64,000 bases of DNA, taken from assembly GCA_029256185.1 (NCBI GenBank), contig JAQSYI010000025.1, positions 35,295 to 99,294 on the forward strand. The letters run 5' to 3'. The stretch comes from Paenibacillaceae bacterium (lineage in GTDB: Bacteria > Bacillota > Bacilli > Paenibacillales > NBRC-103111). Shown here piece after piece: positions 44,656-53,371 of the stretch. Each line of letters starts with the position of its first letter. Within the stretch, counting starts at the first letter, position 1. The position numbers were made by a program, and so were the translations under genes. Under the pieces are notes generated by a model. That model was given only the letters and a program-made list of their open reading frames with translations, had not been told where the DNA came from and did not search any database.

Positions 44656-44683
44656 AGTATAGTCATTTTCACAAATTCGTCAA
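44656..44683 (-). promoter_or_regulatory. Predicted sigma-A promoter of the FadR-type regulator
   Basis: On the minus strand TTGACG (44678-44683) and TATACT (44656-44661) are 16 bases apart, with the operator at 44632-44643 following. Confidence 0.65.
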
Positions 44684-44689
44684 GAGTTA

Positions 44690-44744
44690 TTGCAAAATAA
44701 AGCGATTACATCTATAATCAAACCGTAAGTCATCAGATGACTTA
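44690..44744 (+). promoter_or_regulatory. Predicted sigma-A promoter and operator of glcDF
   Basis: TTGCAA at 44690-44695 and TATAAT at 44713-44718 are exactly 17 bases apart. The 19-base perfect palindrome TAAGTCATCAGATGACTTA covers 44726-44744, over the expected transcript start. This is a strong repressor arrangement and contains the same core as the lutA site. Confidence 0.75.
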
Positions 44745-44772
44745 GAAGCTAATGGAGAGGGGAACGCTTAAG

Positions 44773-46191
44773 ATGGAACAGCGGATCAATGCGGCAGCAA
44801 AAGCGCGCCTTAAGGCTATTGTAGGGGATAAGCGCTTTTTGGACGACCAGCAAAGTCTGGTATCTTACTCTTATGATGCTACACCCATGTATCAGGCAAT
44901 GCCCGAAGCAGTGGTTTTTCCGGTAAGCACAGAGGAAGTGAGCGCTATTATGAAGGTTGCCTTCGCCGAAGAGATCCCAGTGTACACCAGAGGCTCTGCC
45001 AGCAATCTGGCGGCCGGAACTGTTCCTGTTCACGGAGGCCTGGCGCTGGTGATGACCCGGATGAACCGGCTGATCGAGTTGGATCTGGATAACCTGACTG
45101 CAACTGTGGAGGCTGGCCTGGTAACCAAAACGCTTCATGATGCCGTGCGTGAGCAGGGGCTCTTCTATCCTCCCGACCCGGGAAGCATGACGGTGTCCAC
45201 CATCGGGGGAAATATCGCCCAGTGCGCGGGAGGCCTGCATGGGCTCAAATACGGAACAACCAAGGATTACGTGCTGGGCTTGACGGCTGTGCTGCCCAAC
45301 GGAGAGATTATCCGGACCGGAGGCAAGCTGACCAAGGACGTGGCCGGCTATGATCTGACCAAGCTGCTTGTGGGCTCGGAGGGAACCCTGGCCGTTATCA
45401 CGGAGGCCATTCTGAAGCTGCTGCCCGCGCCGCCCTATAAGCGGGTGCTGCTGGCCTTGTTCGACGACATGCGCGCAGCGGGGCGCACGGTATCCCGAGT
45501 CATTGCCGCCCGCATCATACCCGGGACACTGGAATTCATGGATCAGGGAACCATCCGGGTGGTGGAGGATTTCGCCCGCATCGGTCTGCCAACAGAGGTG
45601 AAGGCACTGCTGGTGATCGGTCAGGACGGACAGCAGGCGATTGTCGATGAGGATATCCGCAGAATCAGTGAAATATGCCGGGAGGAAGCCATTGAAGTAC
45701 AGGTGGCCCAGACCGATGACGATATCGACAATATTATGAAGGCGCGCCGGATTGCCCTCTCCGCGTTGGCCCGGATGAAGCCCACTACCATTCTGGAGGA
45801 CGCGACGGTGCCGCGGAGCAAGATCGCCCCCATGGTCGAGCGGATCATGGAGATCAGCGAGAAGCATAATGTGAGGATCTGCACCTTTGGACATGCGGGA
45901 GACGGCAATCTCCATCCCACCTGCATGACGGATGCCCGGGATCATCAGGAGATTGAACGGGTGGAAGCGGCCTTCGAGGAAATCTTCGAGGCGGCCTTGG
46001 GGTTGGGTGGGACGATCACCGGGGAGCATGGTGTGGGGATGGCCAAGGCTCCTTATCTGGAATGGAAGGTAGGAGCGGCCGGCATTGAGGTTATGAAGGG
46101 GATTAAGCTGGCTTTTGACCCTAAGGGGATTCTGAATCCGGGCAAAATGTTCGCCGGAGAAACCCGCAAAAGGGTGGTGCTTCACCAATGA
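44773..46191 (+). CDS. glcD: FAD-linked glycolate/D-lactate oxidase subunit
   Basis: A 472-residue flavoprotein of the GlcD family that oxidises glycolate or D-lactate. The FAD-binding PCMH domain (about 35-215) has YTRGSASNLAAGTVP, the VEAGLVTK strand and PPDPGSMTVSTIGGNIAQCAGG. The C-terminal part has FGHAGDGNLHPT, and the family-typical ITGEHGVGMAK and KLAFDPKGILNPGK. The ATG at 44773 follows AGAGGGG by 10 bases. The stop overlaps glcF by 4 bases. The operator before it links it to the lactate regulator. Confidence 0.93.
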   Translation: MEQRINAAAKARLKAIVGDKRFLDDQQSLVSYSYDATPMYQAMPEAVVFPVSTEEVSAIMKVAFAEEIPVYTRGSASNLAAGTVPVHGGLALVMTRMNRLIELDLDNLTATVEAGLVTKTLHDAVREQGLFYPPDPGSMTVSTIGGNIAQCAGGLHGLKYGTTKDYVLGLTAVLPNGEIIRTGGKLTKDVAGYDLTKLLVGSEGTLAVITEAILKLLPAPPYKRVLLALFDDMRAAGRTVSRVIAARIIPGTLEFMDQGTIRVVEDFARIGLPTEVKALLVIGQDGQQAIVDEDIRRISEICREEAIEVQVAQTDDDIDNIMKARRIALSALARMKPTTILEDATVPRSKIAPMVERIMEISEKHNVRICTFGHAGDGNLHPTCMTDARDHQEIERVEAAFEEIFEAALGLGGTITGEHGVGMAKAPYLEWKVGAAGIEVMKGIKLAFDPKGILNPGKMFAGETRKRVVLHQ

Positions 46192-47540
46192 GCAGCCTGA
46201 ACAAGATGCCGGCAATTACCCGCAACCCGGCGGCGGAGCGGATGAAGGAGCTTATGAACTATGATGAGCTGTCCAACTGCATCCGCTGCGGCTTCTGCCT
46301 GCCCGCATGTCCCACCTACCGGGAAACCGGGCTGGAGGCAGCCTCCCCCCGCGGGCGGCTGGCGTTAATGAAGGCGGCGGTTGACGGCCATATGCCAGCA
46401 GACGATGAGCTCCGCAAGCAATTGGATCTGTGTCTCGGCTGCAGAGCCTGTGAGCCCGCTTGCCCGTCCGGTGTGCAGTATGGGGGCTTGCTGGAGCAGG
46501 CCAAGGAAGCCATCGAGGACCGCACCACCCATCCGTTGTGGATTGAATGGATCCGCAAGGCGGCCTTCAAGCATCTGTTCGTGAACCAGAAGCGGATGCG
46601 TCTGCTGGGCGGCTCCATTGCCTTCTATCAGAAGTCCGGCTTGCAGTGGCTCACCCGCAAGCTGGGGCTGCTGCATATCCTGCCTGACCATATGCGGCAG
46701 ATGGAAGCGATTCTTCCCCCTGCTTCGTCATCCGGCGTAGCCAGGGAATTGGGAACCTTCATTCCCGCCAGAGGCAAGAAGCGGGGCACCGCCGGAATGT
46801 TCAGCGGCTGCATCATGGATATTCTGTTTCTGGAAACCAACAAGAATACGGTCATGCTTCTTGCCGAGGTGGGCTTCGATGTGGTTATCCCTCCCGGGCA
46901 GAACTGCTGCGGGGCCTTGCATGCCCACAGCGGGGAGGGAGAGGGAGCCAGGGGGCTTGCCGTCAACAATATCCGGGCTTTCAAGGAGGCGCAGGTGGAT
47001 ATTATCGTGTCCAATGCGGGCGGCTGCGGCGCCATGCTGAAGGAATACGGTCATCTGCTTCATCACGGCAAGGACGGTGTAACCCGTGAGGACGCAATCT
47101 GGTTCTCCGACCGGGTCAAGGATGTGAGCGAGGTGCTGGATTCCATCGCTCCTTTGGATGACCTGGGCGAATTGGAGGGACGCGTCACATACCAGGGCTC
47201 CTGTCATCTTCAGAACGTAATGAAGGTGAAGAATCCTCCCCGGCAGGTGATCCGCGGCATCCGCGGTGTCTCGTATGTGGAGCTCCATGAATCCGACCGG
47301 TGCTGCGGCTCGGCAGGCATCTACAATGTAGTCCAGCCCGTAATGGCAGGAGGCATCATCGATGAGAAGATGGTTCATGTGAAGCGGACCCAGGCGGATA
47401 TTCTGGTGACCTCGAACCCGGGCTGCCTGCTCCAGATGAAGCACGGCATTCACAAAGCAGGCTTGGACAAGGAGATGAGGGCGGTTCATCTGGTGGATCT
47501 TGTGGCGGAGGCCCGCGGCAATGCAGCCAGATCAGACTGA
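46188..47540 (+). CDS. glcF: Glycolate oxidase iron-sulfur subunit
   Basis: A 450-residue electron-transfer subunit. Two 4Fe-4S motifs near the N-terminus (CIRCGFCLPACPTY and CLGCRACEPACPSG) are followed by two CCG domains (NCCGALHAHSGEG and RCCGSAGIYNV). It overlaps glcD by ATGA, so the two are made together and should act as a membrane-associated oxidase passing electrons to quinone. A terminator follows. Confidence 0.93.
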   Translation: MSSLNKMPAITRNPAAERMKELMNYDELSNCIRCGFCLPACPTYRETGLEAASPRGRLALMKAAVDGHMPADDELRKQLDLCLGCRACEPACPSGVQYGGLLEQAKEAIEDRTTHPLWIEWIRKAAFKHLFVNQKRMRLLGGSIAFYQKSGLQWLTRKLGLLHILPDHMRQMEAILPPASSSGVARELGTFIPARGKKRGTAGMFSGCIMDILFLETNKNTVMLLAEVGFDVVIPPGQNCCGALHAHSGEGEGARGLAVNNIRAFKEAQVDIIVSNAGGCGAMLKEYGHLLHHGKDGVTREDAIWFSDRVKDVSEVLDSIAPLDDLGELEGRVTYQGSCHLQNVMKVKNPPRQVIRGIRGVSYVELHESDRCCGSAGIYNVVQPVMAGGIIDEKMVHVKRTQADILVTSNPGCLLQMKHGIHKAGLDKEMRAVHLVDLVAEARGNAARSD

Positions 47541-47561
47541 GTTCAATAGGTGGAAGGACAG

Positions 47562-47600
47562 AAGAAGCCGCCCCTGCATTAGATAGGGCGGCTTCTTTTC
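47562..47600 (+). terminator. Rho-independent terminator of glcDF
   Basis: AAGAAGCCGCCC and GGGCGGCTTCTT form a perfect 12-base-pair stem around a 12-base loop, followed by TT and C. Confidence 0.85.
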
Positions 47601-47773
47601 GACAATTTACATCCGTTTACAGGTTTGTGATAAAGAAGTATAATCATAAAAAGTCAAAGAACTTTCACAATAATCGAATCGATACCGGGAAACCGGGAGT
47701 TGCATGTCCTTGGTTTGGCGGGGAAATCAGTGAAGTGAAGAGGCTGGCAGAAAAACAAAGCGGGGTGCGGAAG

Positions 47774-47947
47774 ATGAGAAGGATACTTGATGTAGCAGAT
47801 ATTGTCCGTGAGCTGAATATCTCGCCGGAGCACTTTGCACAATGGAAAACCGTCAATCTGGATCATACCATCGATTGCGGCTCCGGAGCATGGTCCGTGC
47901 CTGAGGAAGCCGCGCTGTCCCCACAAGAGCTGGCGCCCATCCCTTGA
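47774..47947 (+). CDS. Possible small protein of 57 residues
   Basis: An open frame starting MRRILDVADIV with GGGGTG upstream. The N-terminal 25 residues (DVADIVRELNISPEHFAQWK) could form a small helix-turn-helix; the rest has no known motif. The frame extends upstream to 47627 but that part looks non-coding. It converges with the XRE regulator with only 2 bases between stops. I recognise no family. Confidence 0.45.
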   Translation: MRRILDVADIVRELNISPEHFAQWKTVNLDHTIDCGSGAWSVPEEAALSPQELAPIP

Positions 47948-47949
47948 TC

Positions 47950-48345
47950 TTAAGAGGGGGTAGAGGTGGGAGGATTTTTCTTGGCCCGGTCTGCCCGGAT
48001 AAAGGAAATAAAGCGTTTGGATTCCTCGGCTGTCAGCTTGCGGCCGTCTATTGTAAGGGCGAATTTATCCAGCAGCTGCTCATCGGAGAGCTCCAGGCTT
48101 TCCGAGAAGTCACGGACACCGGGAGAAGCAGCCGCGGAGAGATGCTCTGTACGGCCCAGCAAATAATCCACGGTGACATGGAAAAAATCCGCAAGCCTGC
48201 TTAAAGTATGATAGTCCGGTTCTCTCCGGCTCTTCTCGTAGTGGGAGAGGGAGGCCCGGGAGATGCCGATTTTGGCTGCAAGATCCTCCTGCGTCAGTCC
48301 GCGCTTTTCCCGCAATGCTGCGATTCTAATGCCACATGTGATCAT
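47950..48345 (-). CDS. XRE-family transcriptional regulator
   Basis: A 131-residue protein with a lambda-repressor-like helix-turn-helix at about 8-62 (LREKRGLTQEDLAAKIGISRASLSHYE, typical spacing) and the usual DFFHVTVDYLLGR after it. The C-terminal 65 residues are acidic then basic, without a recognised domain. AAGGAG lies 9 bases before the ATG. Target unknown; the divergent bcp gene is one possibility. Confidence 0.88.
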   Translation of the reverse strand: MITCGIRIAALREKRGLTQEDLAAKIGISRASLSHYEKSRREPDYHTLSRLADFFHVTVDYLLGRTEHLSAAASPGVRDFSESLELSDEQLLDKFALTIDGRKLTAEESKRFISFIRADRAKKNPPTSTPS

Positions 48346-48468
48346 TTTGGCAAACTCCTTGTGTCAATCTGCGCCCCAATAAAAGTACCTTTAAAAATCC
48401 GGCTTGGCTCCAGTATGTATCATAACATAATTTACAACCTCATAGGTTCTGATTGATTTTTCGGATAA

Positions 48469-48497
48469 TTGACGAAGTGTCTGTCTAACTATATATT
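48469..48497 (+). promoter_or_regulatory. Predicted sigma-A promoter of bcp
   Basis: TTGACG at 48469-48474 and TATATT at 48492-48497 are 17 bases apart, about 62 bases upstream of the bcp start. Confidence 0.65.
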
Positions 48498-48558
48498 AAT
48501 CTAAACAGCGTTGGGATAAACAGAAAATGAATGATTTTTGACTAAGGAGCATAGACCC

Positions 48559-49041
48559 ATGACAGTGAAAACAACGGTTGAACCGGGAAGATCCGTCCCC
48601 GATTTCACTCTTTCGGCAGGGGATGGACAAGAGGTCAGGCTTAGCGACTTCCGCGGGCGCAAGGTGGTGCTTTACTTTTATCCCAAGGACATGACCCCCA
48701 GTTGCACACAGGAAGCCTGCGACTTCCGCGACTATAACCCGCAGATTGAGCAGGCGGGAGCCGTCATTCTGGGGATCAGCCCTGACAGCCCCAAGTCCCA
48801 TGAGAAATTTGCCGCAAAGAACAGCCTGCCCTTCACCTTGCTGTCAGACCCGTCCCAAGAGGTGAGCGGTCTGTTCGGCGTCTGGAGGCTGAAGAAGAAC
48901 TACGGCAGAGAATACATGGGCGTGGAGCGCTCCACCTTCCTCATCGATACGGAGGGAAGGCTCGCCCGGGAGTGGCGCAAGGTGAAAGTAAACGGTCATG
49001 CCGCTGAGGTGCTGGAGGCCGTGAAGGCTCTGGGAGTCTGA
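48559..49041 (+). CDS. bcp: Thiol peroxidase of the Bcp/PrxQ family
   Basis: A 160-residue peroxiredoxin that reduces hydrogen peroxide and organic peroxides. The peroxidatic Cys is in the motif FYPKDMTPSCTQEACDFRD, with the second Cys five residues later as in PrxQ. The ATG at 48559 follows AAGGAG by 10 bases; an upstream in-frame start at 48538 precedes the site. It is transcribed alone from a clear sigma-A promoter. About 155 bases without recognisable features follow before the convergent gene. Confidence 0.92.
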   Translation: MTVKTTVEPGRSVPDFTLSAGDGQEVRLSDFRGRKVVLYFYPKDMTPSCTQEACDFRDYNPQIEQAGAVILGISPDSPKSHEKFAAKNSLPFTLLSDPSQEVSGLFGVWRLKKNYGREYMGVERSTFLIDTEGRLAREWRKVKVNGHAAEVLEAVKALGV

Positions 49042-49196
49042 CCGACGGAGTGATTTTGGTGAATCCCTATTCATCAGGCAACATTCACTACCGGGATAGG
49101 GATGGCTTGGAAGCTCAAACACGTTTTGTTGGCTATCCCTCCCGTTCATCTTGCTGAATATGGTTTCACCGTTTTCCTTTCGTCGGTCAGACCCTG

Positions 49197-50798
49197 TCAC
49201 TGTAAAGCGCCGATCCGTCCACCCGGAGCGGGGACGCTGCGCACCGCATTGCGGCCGCTCTTCTTGGCTTCGTAAAGCGCACGGTCTGCGGCCTGCAGCA
49301 GATTCTCCAGCAGGTAGCCCAAGCTTCCTCCGGCATCCGCAATGCCGAAGCTGGCAGTCAGACTCACAGGACCGCCATCTGCCTGGAGGGGGCTTGCGGC
49401 AATATCCGCCCGCATGGCTTCCGTGCGTCTAACCGCTTCCACCTGATCCGCTCCGGGCAGGCACACGACGAATTCCTCCCCGCCATACCTTCCGAAGAGA
49501 TCCCCTTCTTGCAGATGACTCTGACAAATCCGCACCAGATGGACAAGAGCCCGATCCCCTATATGGTGGCCATATCGGTCATTGATCTTCTTGAAATAGT
49601 CGATATCAAACAATACCAGAGACAGAGGCAATCCGCCTGTGCGGGCCGCTTCCAAACGCTTCACAGCCTCATCCATAAAACAGACGCGGTTATAAATCTG
49701 GGTAAGACCGTCGTATGCGGCCAGATGGCGAAGCTTGTTCTGGTAGCGGATGCTGTCTGTCACATCGATAAGCATCAGCATCCGTCCCACCTTCTGGCCG
49801 TTCTTCACTTGCACCGGCAAGGAGTGGATCTCATAGTGGAAGCTTTCATTGCCGCGCTTCCAGAGAATGATCCATTCTCCGTCCTGCCCGACCTGTTCCT
49901 CGCGGCTCTCCAGACGGAGCGGTTCGGCAGCGCCTGCCGCGGTCCAGATGCTCTCCACCGGCTCTCCGATGCTGGAGGAAGACAGAAGAGGAATCATCCC
50001 CGCCGCCGCGCGGTTGTAATCCACCAGCCGGTTGGTCAGATCCAGCACCAGCACTCCGTCCCGCATGTTCTCAAACACATATCCCCGGGCAATGGGAACT
50101 ACATTGAACAGATCCGTTGTGCGGATGGCCCACACATACATAGAGGTGGTTGCAATCATGACCAAGGGGACCGGGTCCATATTGTATGGGATCAATCCCA
50201 GCAGGTAAAGGAAGGATGCGGTTATGGGTACCATCAGCCCCAGAATCAGGGTGAAAATCTGCTTGCGGTAGGCGGAAGTGGTAATTCTCCATTGGCGTAC
50301 AAGCAGACAGACGCCCATAAACATGGTGCCGAAAGTATAGCAGCCATGGATAATGTACCACGGCCCCATGACAATATCGGCCATGGGCGAAGGGGTGTTT
50401 TCCAACAGGAAGACCGATTGGTAGAACATATGGTGATAATCATTGGTTGCGACCAGAATACAGGTGATAGCCGGAATCAGAAACAGAAGAAGGGTGTTTC
50501 GGCGGGTCAGCCATTTCTCCAGACCGGTGTAATGAATAACGAGAATAAGGAAGAAAAGGGGGGAGAAGGCCAATCCCCAATAAGTTATGCTTAGCCAGAA
50601 TTTGATCTGGGCCAATGTGCCGCTGGCCAATTGCAGAGCGGTTCCCAGGCTGTAGACCGCAGCGGTTACCGTGACCCCGATGAAAGCCCTCATCCCGGCA
50701 AAATGCGTTCTTTTCAGGATGGCATAAATGGCCAGAAGCGCATTGAGCGCACCGGAAGTGGCGACAATCGTGATGTAAACGGATGTAATAGAATTCAA
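49197..50798 (-). CDS. Membrane diguanylate cyclase (7TM, PAS, GGDEF)
   Basis: A 533-residue signalling protein. About seven membrane segments (1-215) of the histidine-kinase N-terminal 7TM type are followed by a PAS domain (about 225-335). The C-terminal GGDEF domain (about 365-520) carries the active motif GRYGGEEF near 436. The usual inhibitory RxxD, five residues before that motif, reads QEGD and lacks the Arg, so product inhibition may be absent. Start TTG at 50798 with a GGATGG-like site. It should make cyclic di-GMP from GTP in response to an extracellular or membrane signal. Confidence 0.88.
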   Translation of the reverse strand: MNSITSVYITIVATSGALNALLAIYAILKRTHFAGMRAFIGVTVTAAVYSLGTALQLASGTLAQIKFWLSITYWGLAFSPLFFLILVIHYTGLEKWLTRRNTLLLFLIPAITCILVATNDYHHMFYQSVFLLENTPSPMADIVMGPWYIIHGCYTFGTMFMGVCLLVRQWRITTSAYRKQIFTLILGLMVPITASFLYLLGLIPYNMDPVPLVMIATTSMYVWAIRTTDLFNVVPIARGYVFENMRDGVLVLDLTNRLVDYNRAAAGMIPLLSSSSIGEPVESIWTAAGAAEPLRLESREEQVGQDGEWIILWKRGNESFHYEIHSLPVQVKNGQKVGRMLMLIDVTDSIRYQNKLRHLAAYDGLTQIYNRVCFMDEAVKRLEAARTGGLPLSLVLFDIDYFKKINDRYGHHIGDRALVHLVRICQSHLQEGDLFGRYGGEEFVVCLPGADQVEAVRRTEAMRADIAASPLQADGGPVSLTASFGIADAGGSLGYLLENLLQAADRALYEAKKSGRNAVRSVPAPGGRIGALQ

Positions 50799-50975
50799 GG
50801 AAGTCCATCCCCTATGCCGTTAAAATAATGAGCCGCGCCAATAGCACACTTACAGTCCTAATAAAAAACCATGCTCATTATAGCATAAATGTTTTATTCA
50901 TTGTCTTTTACCGCGCAGGGTTATATGATTATCCAAAATAAGCTAATTCCTAATGACAGATTGGAAGTGTTGCAG

Positions 50976-52073
50976 GTGAGCCATACCATTATCCGCAGAA
51001 CTCTCACCGGACTCAGTATTGTATTGGGCGTTGTCGCCGGCATTATTTTATTGAGCAGTCTGCACGCCGCCTTCCGGAGCAAGATGGATCTGGACCATCT
51101 GTATATCTACACCTACCCGGAGCGGGCCACCCTGGAGGAGGTTGTCAATTCCATGCGCAATACCCGGATTGCCGATGCCAAGAGCGGACTGGTGGAGGTT
51201 CCGGCCGGCCAGGCGGCCAAATACCGGGGAGAATTTCTTCTGAAGCATGGCGTGCGGGCTGCCATGATGGTAGCGTCGCCTCCCACCTTCACATTGACCA
51301 CTTATAAGAACAGCGTTATCAGTCAAGTGAAGCGGTTTGCCCATGGGGATTTCGGCATGATCTATCTGCAGAGGGCGGGACCCAAGGAGTTCGCCAAGAC
51401 GCTTGGCGATTATTTGGGAATCATGCTGCGCGCGTCGATGAAGTATTATTTGCCGGGGCTTCTGACCGGAGTGGCCGTCGGGTACATGCTGGCGGTGGCC
51501 GGAGCCGTTCTGCCCTGGCTGGGCCGGGTATTCGATGCGGTGCACAGCGTGCTTATGGGTATTCCGGACTTTTTTATCGTCGTGCTGCTGCAATTGCTCG
51601 GCATCTACCTGGTCAAGTGGACGGGCGATCAGGTGTTCAAAATTCTGGAGTATAACACGGGGACTCCCTTTATTATTCCGTTCGTTACGATAAGCGTGTT
51701 CCCGGCGGTGCTGGTCTACGGGACGATGCGGCTGGCTATCGAGCGGGAGTGGGAGGAAAACTATATCCTCACGGCTTATTCCAAGGGCATCCCATATCCG
51801 CGGATTATTACGCGGCATATATTACGGAACACGAGAGAGGACCTGTTCTCGGTTTTGCCCAAGACGATAACGGTTTCCATGGCGGCCATGGTGGTCGCCG
51901 AAGGCTTATGCCATATTGTGGGCATCGGCGGCTACTACATCAATCCCAAGTTCGCGGGCGTATCCTCGCTGCCCGCCACCTGCATCATTCTGGGGGGAAT
52001 CGCTCTTCTTCTGCAATTATTGATCCATCTGCTGCGGCTAAGGCTGACCGTGCGTACGAAGGAGGCGGTATAG
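50976..52073 (+). CDS. ABC transporter permease, oligopeptide (DppB/OppB-like)
   Basis: A permease of about 365 residues with one N-terminal membrane segment, an extracellular region of about 120 residues and a cluster of five or six segments. The EAA loop reads YILTAYSKGIPYPRIITRHI. The start is unsure: GTG at 50976 follows GGAAGTG by 7 bases, while ATGs at 50925 and 50889 have poor sites. The stop is one base from the next gene. No binding protein or ATPase gene is nearby, which is unusual for this family. Confidence 0.8.
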   Translation: MSHTIIRRTLTGLSIVLGVVAGIILLSSLHAAFRSKMDLDHLYIYTYPERATLEEVVNSMRNTRIADAKSGLVEVPAGQAAKYRGEFLLKHGVRAAMMVASPPTFTLTTYKNSVISQVKRFAHGDFGMIYLQRAGPKEFAKTLGDYLGIMLRASMKYYLPGLLTGVAVGYMLAVAGAVLPWLGRVFDAVHSVLMGIPDFFIVVLLQLLGIYLVKWTGDQVFKILEYNTGTPFIIPFVTISVFPAVLVYGTMRLAIEREWEENYILTAYSKGIPYPRIITRHILRNTREDLFSVLPKTITVSMAAMVVAEGLCHIVGIGGYYINPKFAGVSSLPATCIILGGIALLLQLLIHLLRLRLTVRTKEAV

Positions 52074-52074
52074 C

Positions 52075-53019
52075 ATGAGCCGCATTCGTTATGGCGCCGC
52101 CTGGACGCTTATTATGCTGCTTGTCTTTGCAGTGCTGTTTGGCGGCTTGGTGAAGCCCTATGAACTCAATCCCGAGCAAACCATCCAGTTCGAGAAGAGG
52201 ATTGTAAACGGAGAGGAAAAGTATGTGACGCCTCCTTTCCCGCCGGATTCCCGCTTCTGGCTGGGAACGGATCACAGAGGCTTCGATGTGCTGAGCATGC
52301 TGCTTAACGGGGCCAAGTACACCTTGGGTTACGCCATGGCCGTCACACTTTCCCGGTTCGTGCTGGCGCTTCCGCTGGGGCTTGTCGCCGGAGTAAGGGG
52401 GAGGGGAAGGAAAGCACTCGGGATCCTGCAGGTAGTCTTCTCCGCGGTTCCTCCGCTCTTGTTTGTGTTTCCCGCTTTGGTCGGCGTGTACAACTCCCTG
52501 CTGATTCCGGCGGGGCTTCCTCCAGGGAATCCGAACATCTTCCTGTTCGCTGTATTTGCATATGTACTGCTGACCTTCGTGGGGATATTTCCCTTGGCGC
52601 ATCATATGGCGGAACGGGCCTCCTTCTTTAACGGCAAACCCTTTGTTACAGCCTCCAAAGCTATGGGGGCGGGTTTTATGCGGATCATTGTCCGCCATAT
52701 TGTGCCGCATATGAACAGGGAAATAGTTTTTGCCTTTCTCACGGAGCTGGTGCAGGTGCTGTTTCTGATGGGGCAGCTTGCGGTAATGGGTATTTTTATC
52801 TTCGGGGGGGCCAAGTTCGACTTTGACCCCGATCCGTATTCCATCCTGTTGACCCAGACCGGGGAGTGGTGCTCTATCCTGTCCTACGGGGCGGTCATGA
52901 TCCGGATGTACCCTTGGATCGTGTTCAGCGCGGGAGCCGCTTTTACCCTGTCGATCCTGATTATCCGCTTCTTCCTGAGTGAGCTTAAGGGACGGGATCG
53001 GAGCAGAGCGCTGCAATAG
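52075..53019 (+). CDS. ABC transporter permease, oligopeptide (DppC/OppC-like)
   Basis: A 314-residue permease starting at ATG right after the previous stop, with GGAGGCGG upstream. It has an N-terminal membrane segment, an extracellular WLGTDHRGFDVLSMLL-type stretch typical of OppC, and five further segments with TASKAMGAGFMRIIVRHIVP as the EAA loop. It probably pairs with the permease before it. Substrate unknown. Confidence 0.82.
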   Translation: MSRIRYGAAWTLIMLLVFAVLFGGLVKPYELNPEQTIQFEKRIVNGEEKYVTPPFPPDSRFWLGTDHRGFDVLSMLLNGAKYTLGYAMAVTLSRFVLALPLGLVAGVRGRGRKALGILQVVFSAVPPLLFVFPALVGVYNSLLIPAGLPPGNPNIFLFAVFAYVLLTFVGIFPLAHHMAERASFFNGKPFVTASKAMGAGFMRIIVRHIVPHMNREIVFAFLTELVQVLFLMGQLAVMGIFIFGGAKFDFDPDPYSILLTQTGEWCSILSYGAVMIRMYPWIVFSAGAAFTLSILIIRFFLSELKGRDRSRALQ

Positions 53020-53107
53020 AGCGGCCCATGCAGCAGCGGATGAGCGCAGGCGGGGAGCAAGCAGGCAGGCGGAAGCGGCTCGGGTGGGGGTGAACGGGAA
53101 CGCAAAA

Positions 53108-53285
53108 CTGTAAAAATGCAGGTATTTGGGACTTGAACGGGAAAACGGAGGCCAGTACCTGCAAAAATACAGGTTTTTGGGGCTTCCGAAGCTTGTGGAG
53201 CCGTCAAGCGGGCTCCCTGCCTGCACTTTTGCAGCTTTGCTCTGAATATGGGATGGAATTAGGCGAAAAAAATGTATTTTTGCAG
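53108..53285. repeat. Composite intergenic hairpin element, copy 2
   Basis: Cores at 53108-53121 (CTGTAAAAATGCAG), 53159-53172 (CTGCAAAAATACAG), 53221-53234 (CTGCACTTTTGCAG) and 53272-53285 (ATGTATTTTTGCAG) are spaced 51, 62 and 51 bases, against 51, 62 and 50 at 13794-13970. The second core extends to ACCTG/CAGGT followed by TTTT. It occupies the 352-base gap between the permease genes and the convergent GNAT gene; the remainder of the gap shows nothing recognisable. Confidence 0.75.
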
Positions 53286-53371
53286 TTTTCACCACCTCAT
53301 CCCATCTGTCTTGCACTTAAGCGGTGTATGAATAATGTAAGCTTGCTTGCCCAACTCCGCTTGTCTTTGCG

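Noticed and set aside
44749..46215. 488-codon minus-strand open frame opposite glcD
   Set aside because: glcD has a strong promoter, operator and conserved motifs; the opposite frame has no support.
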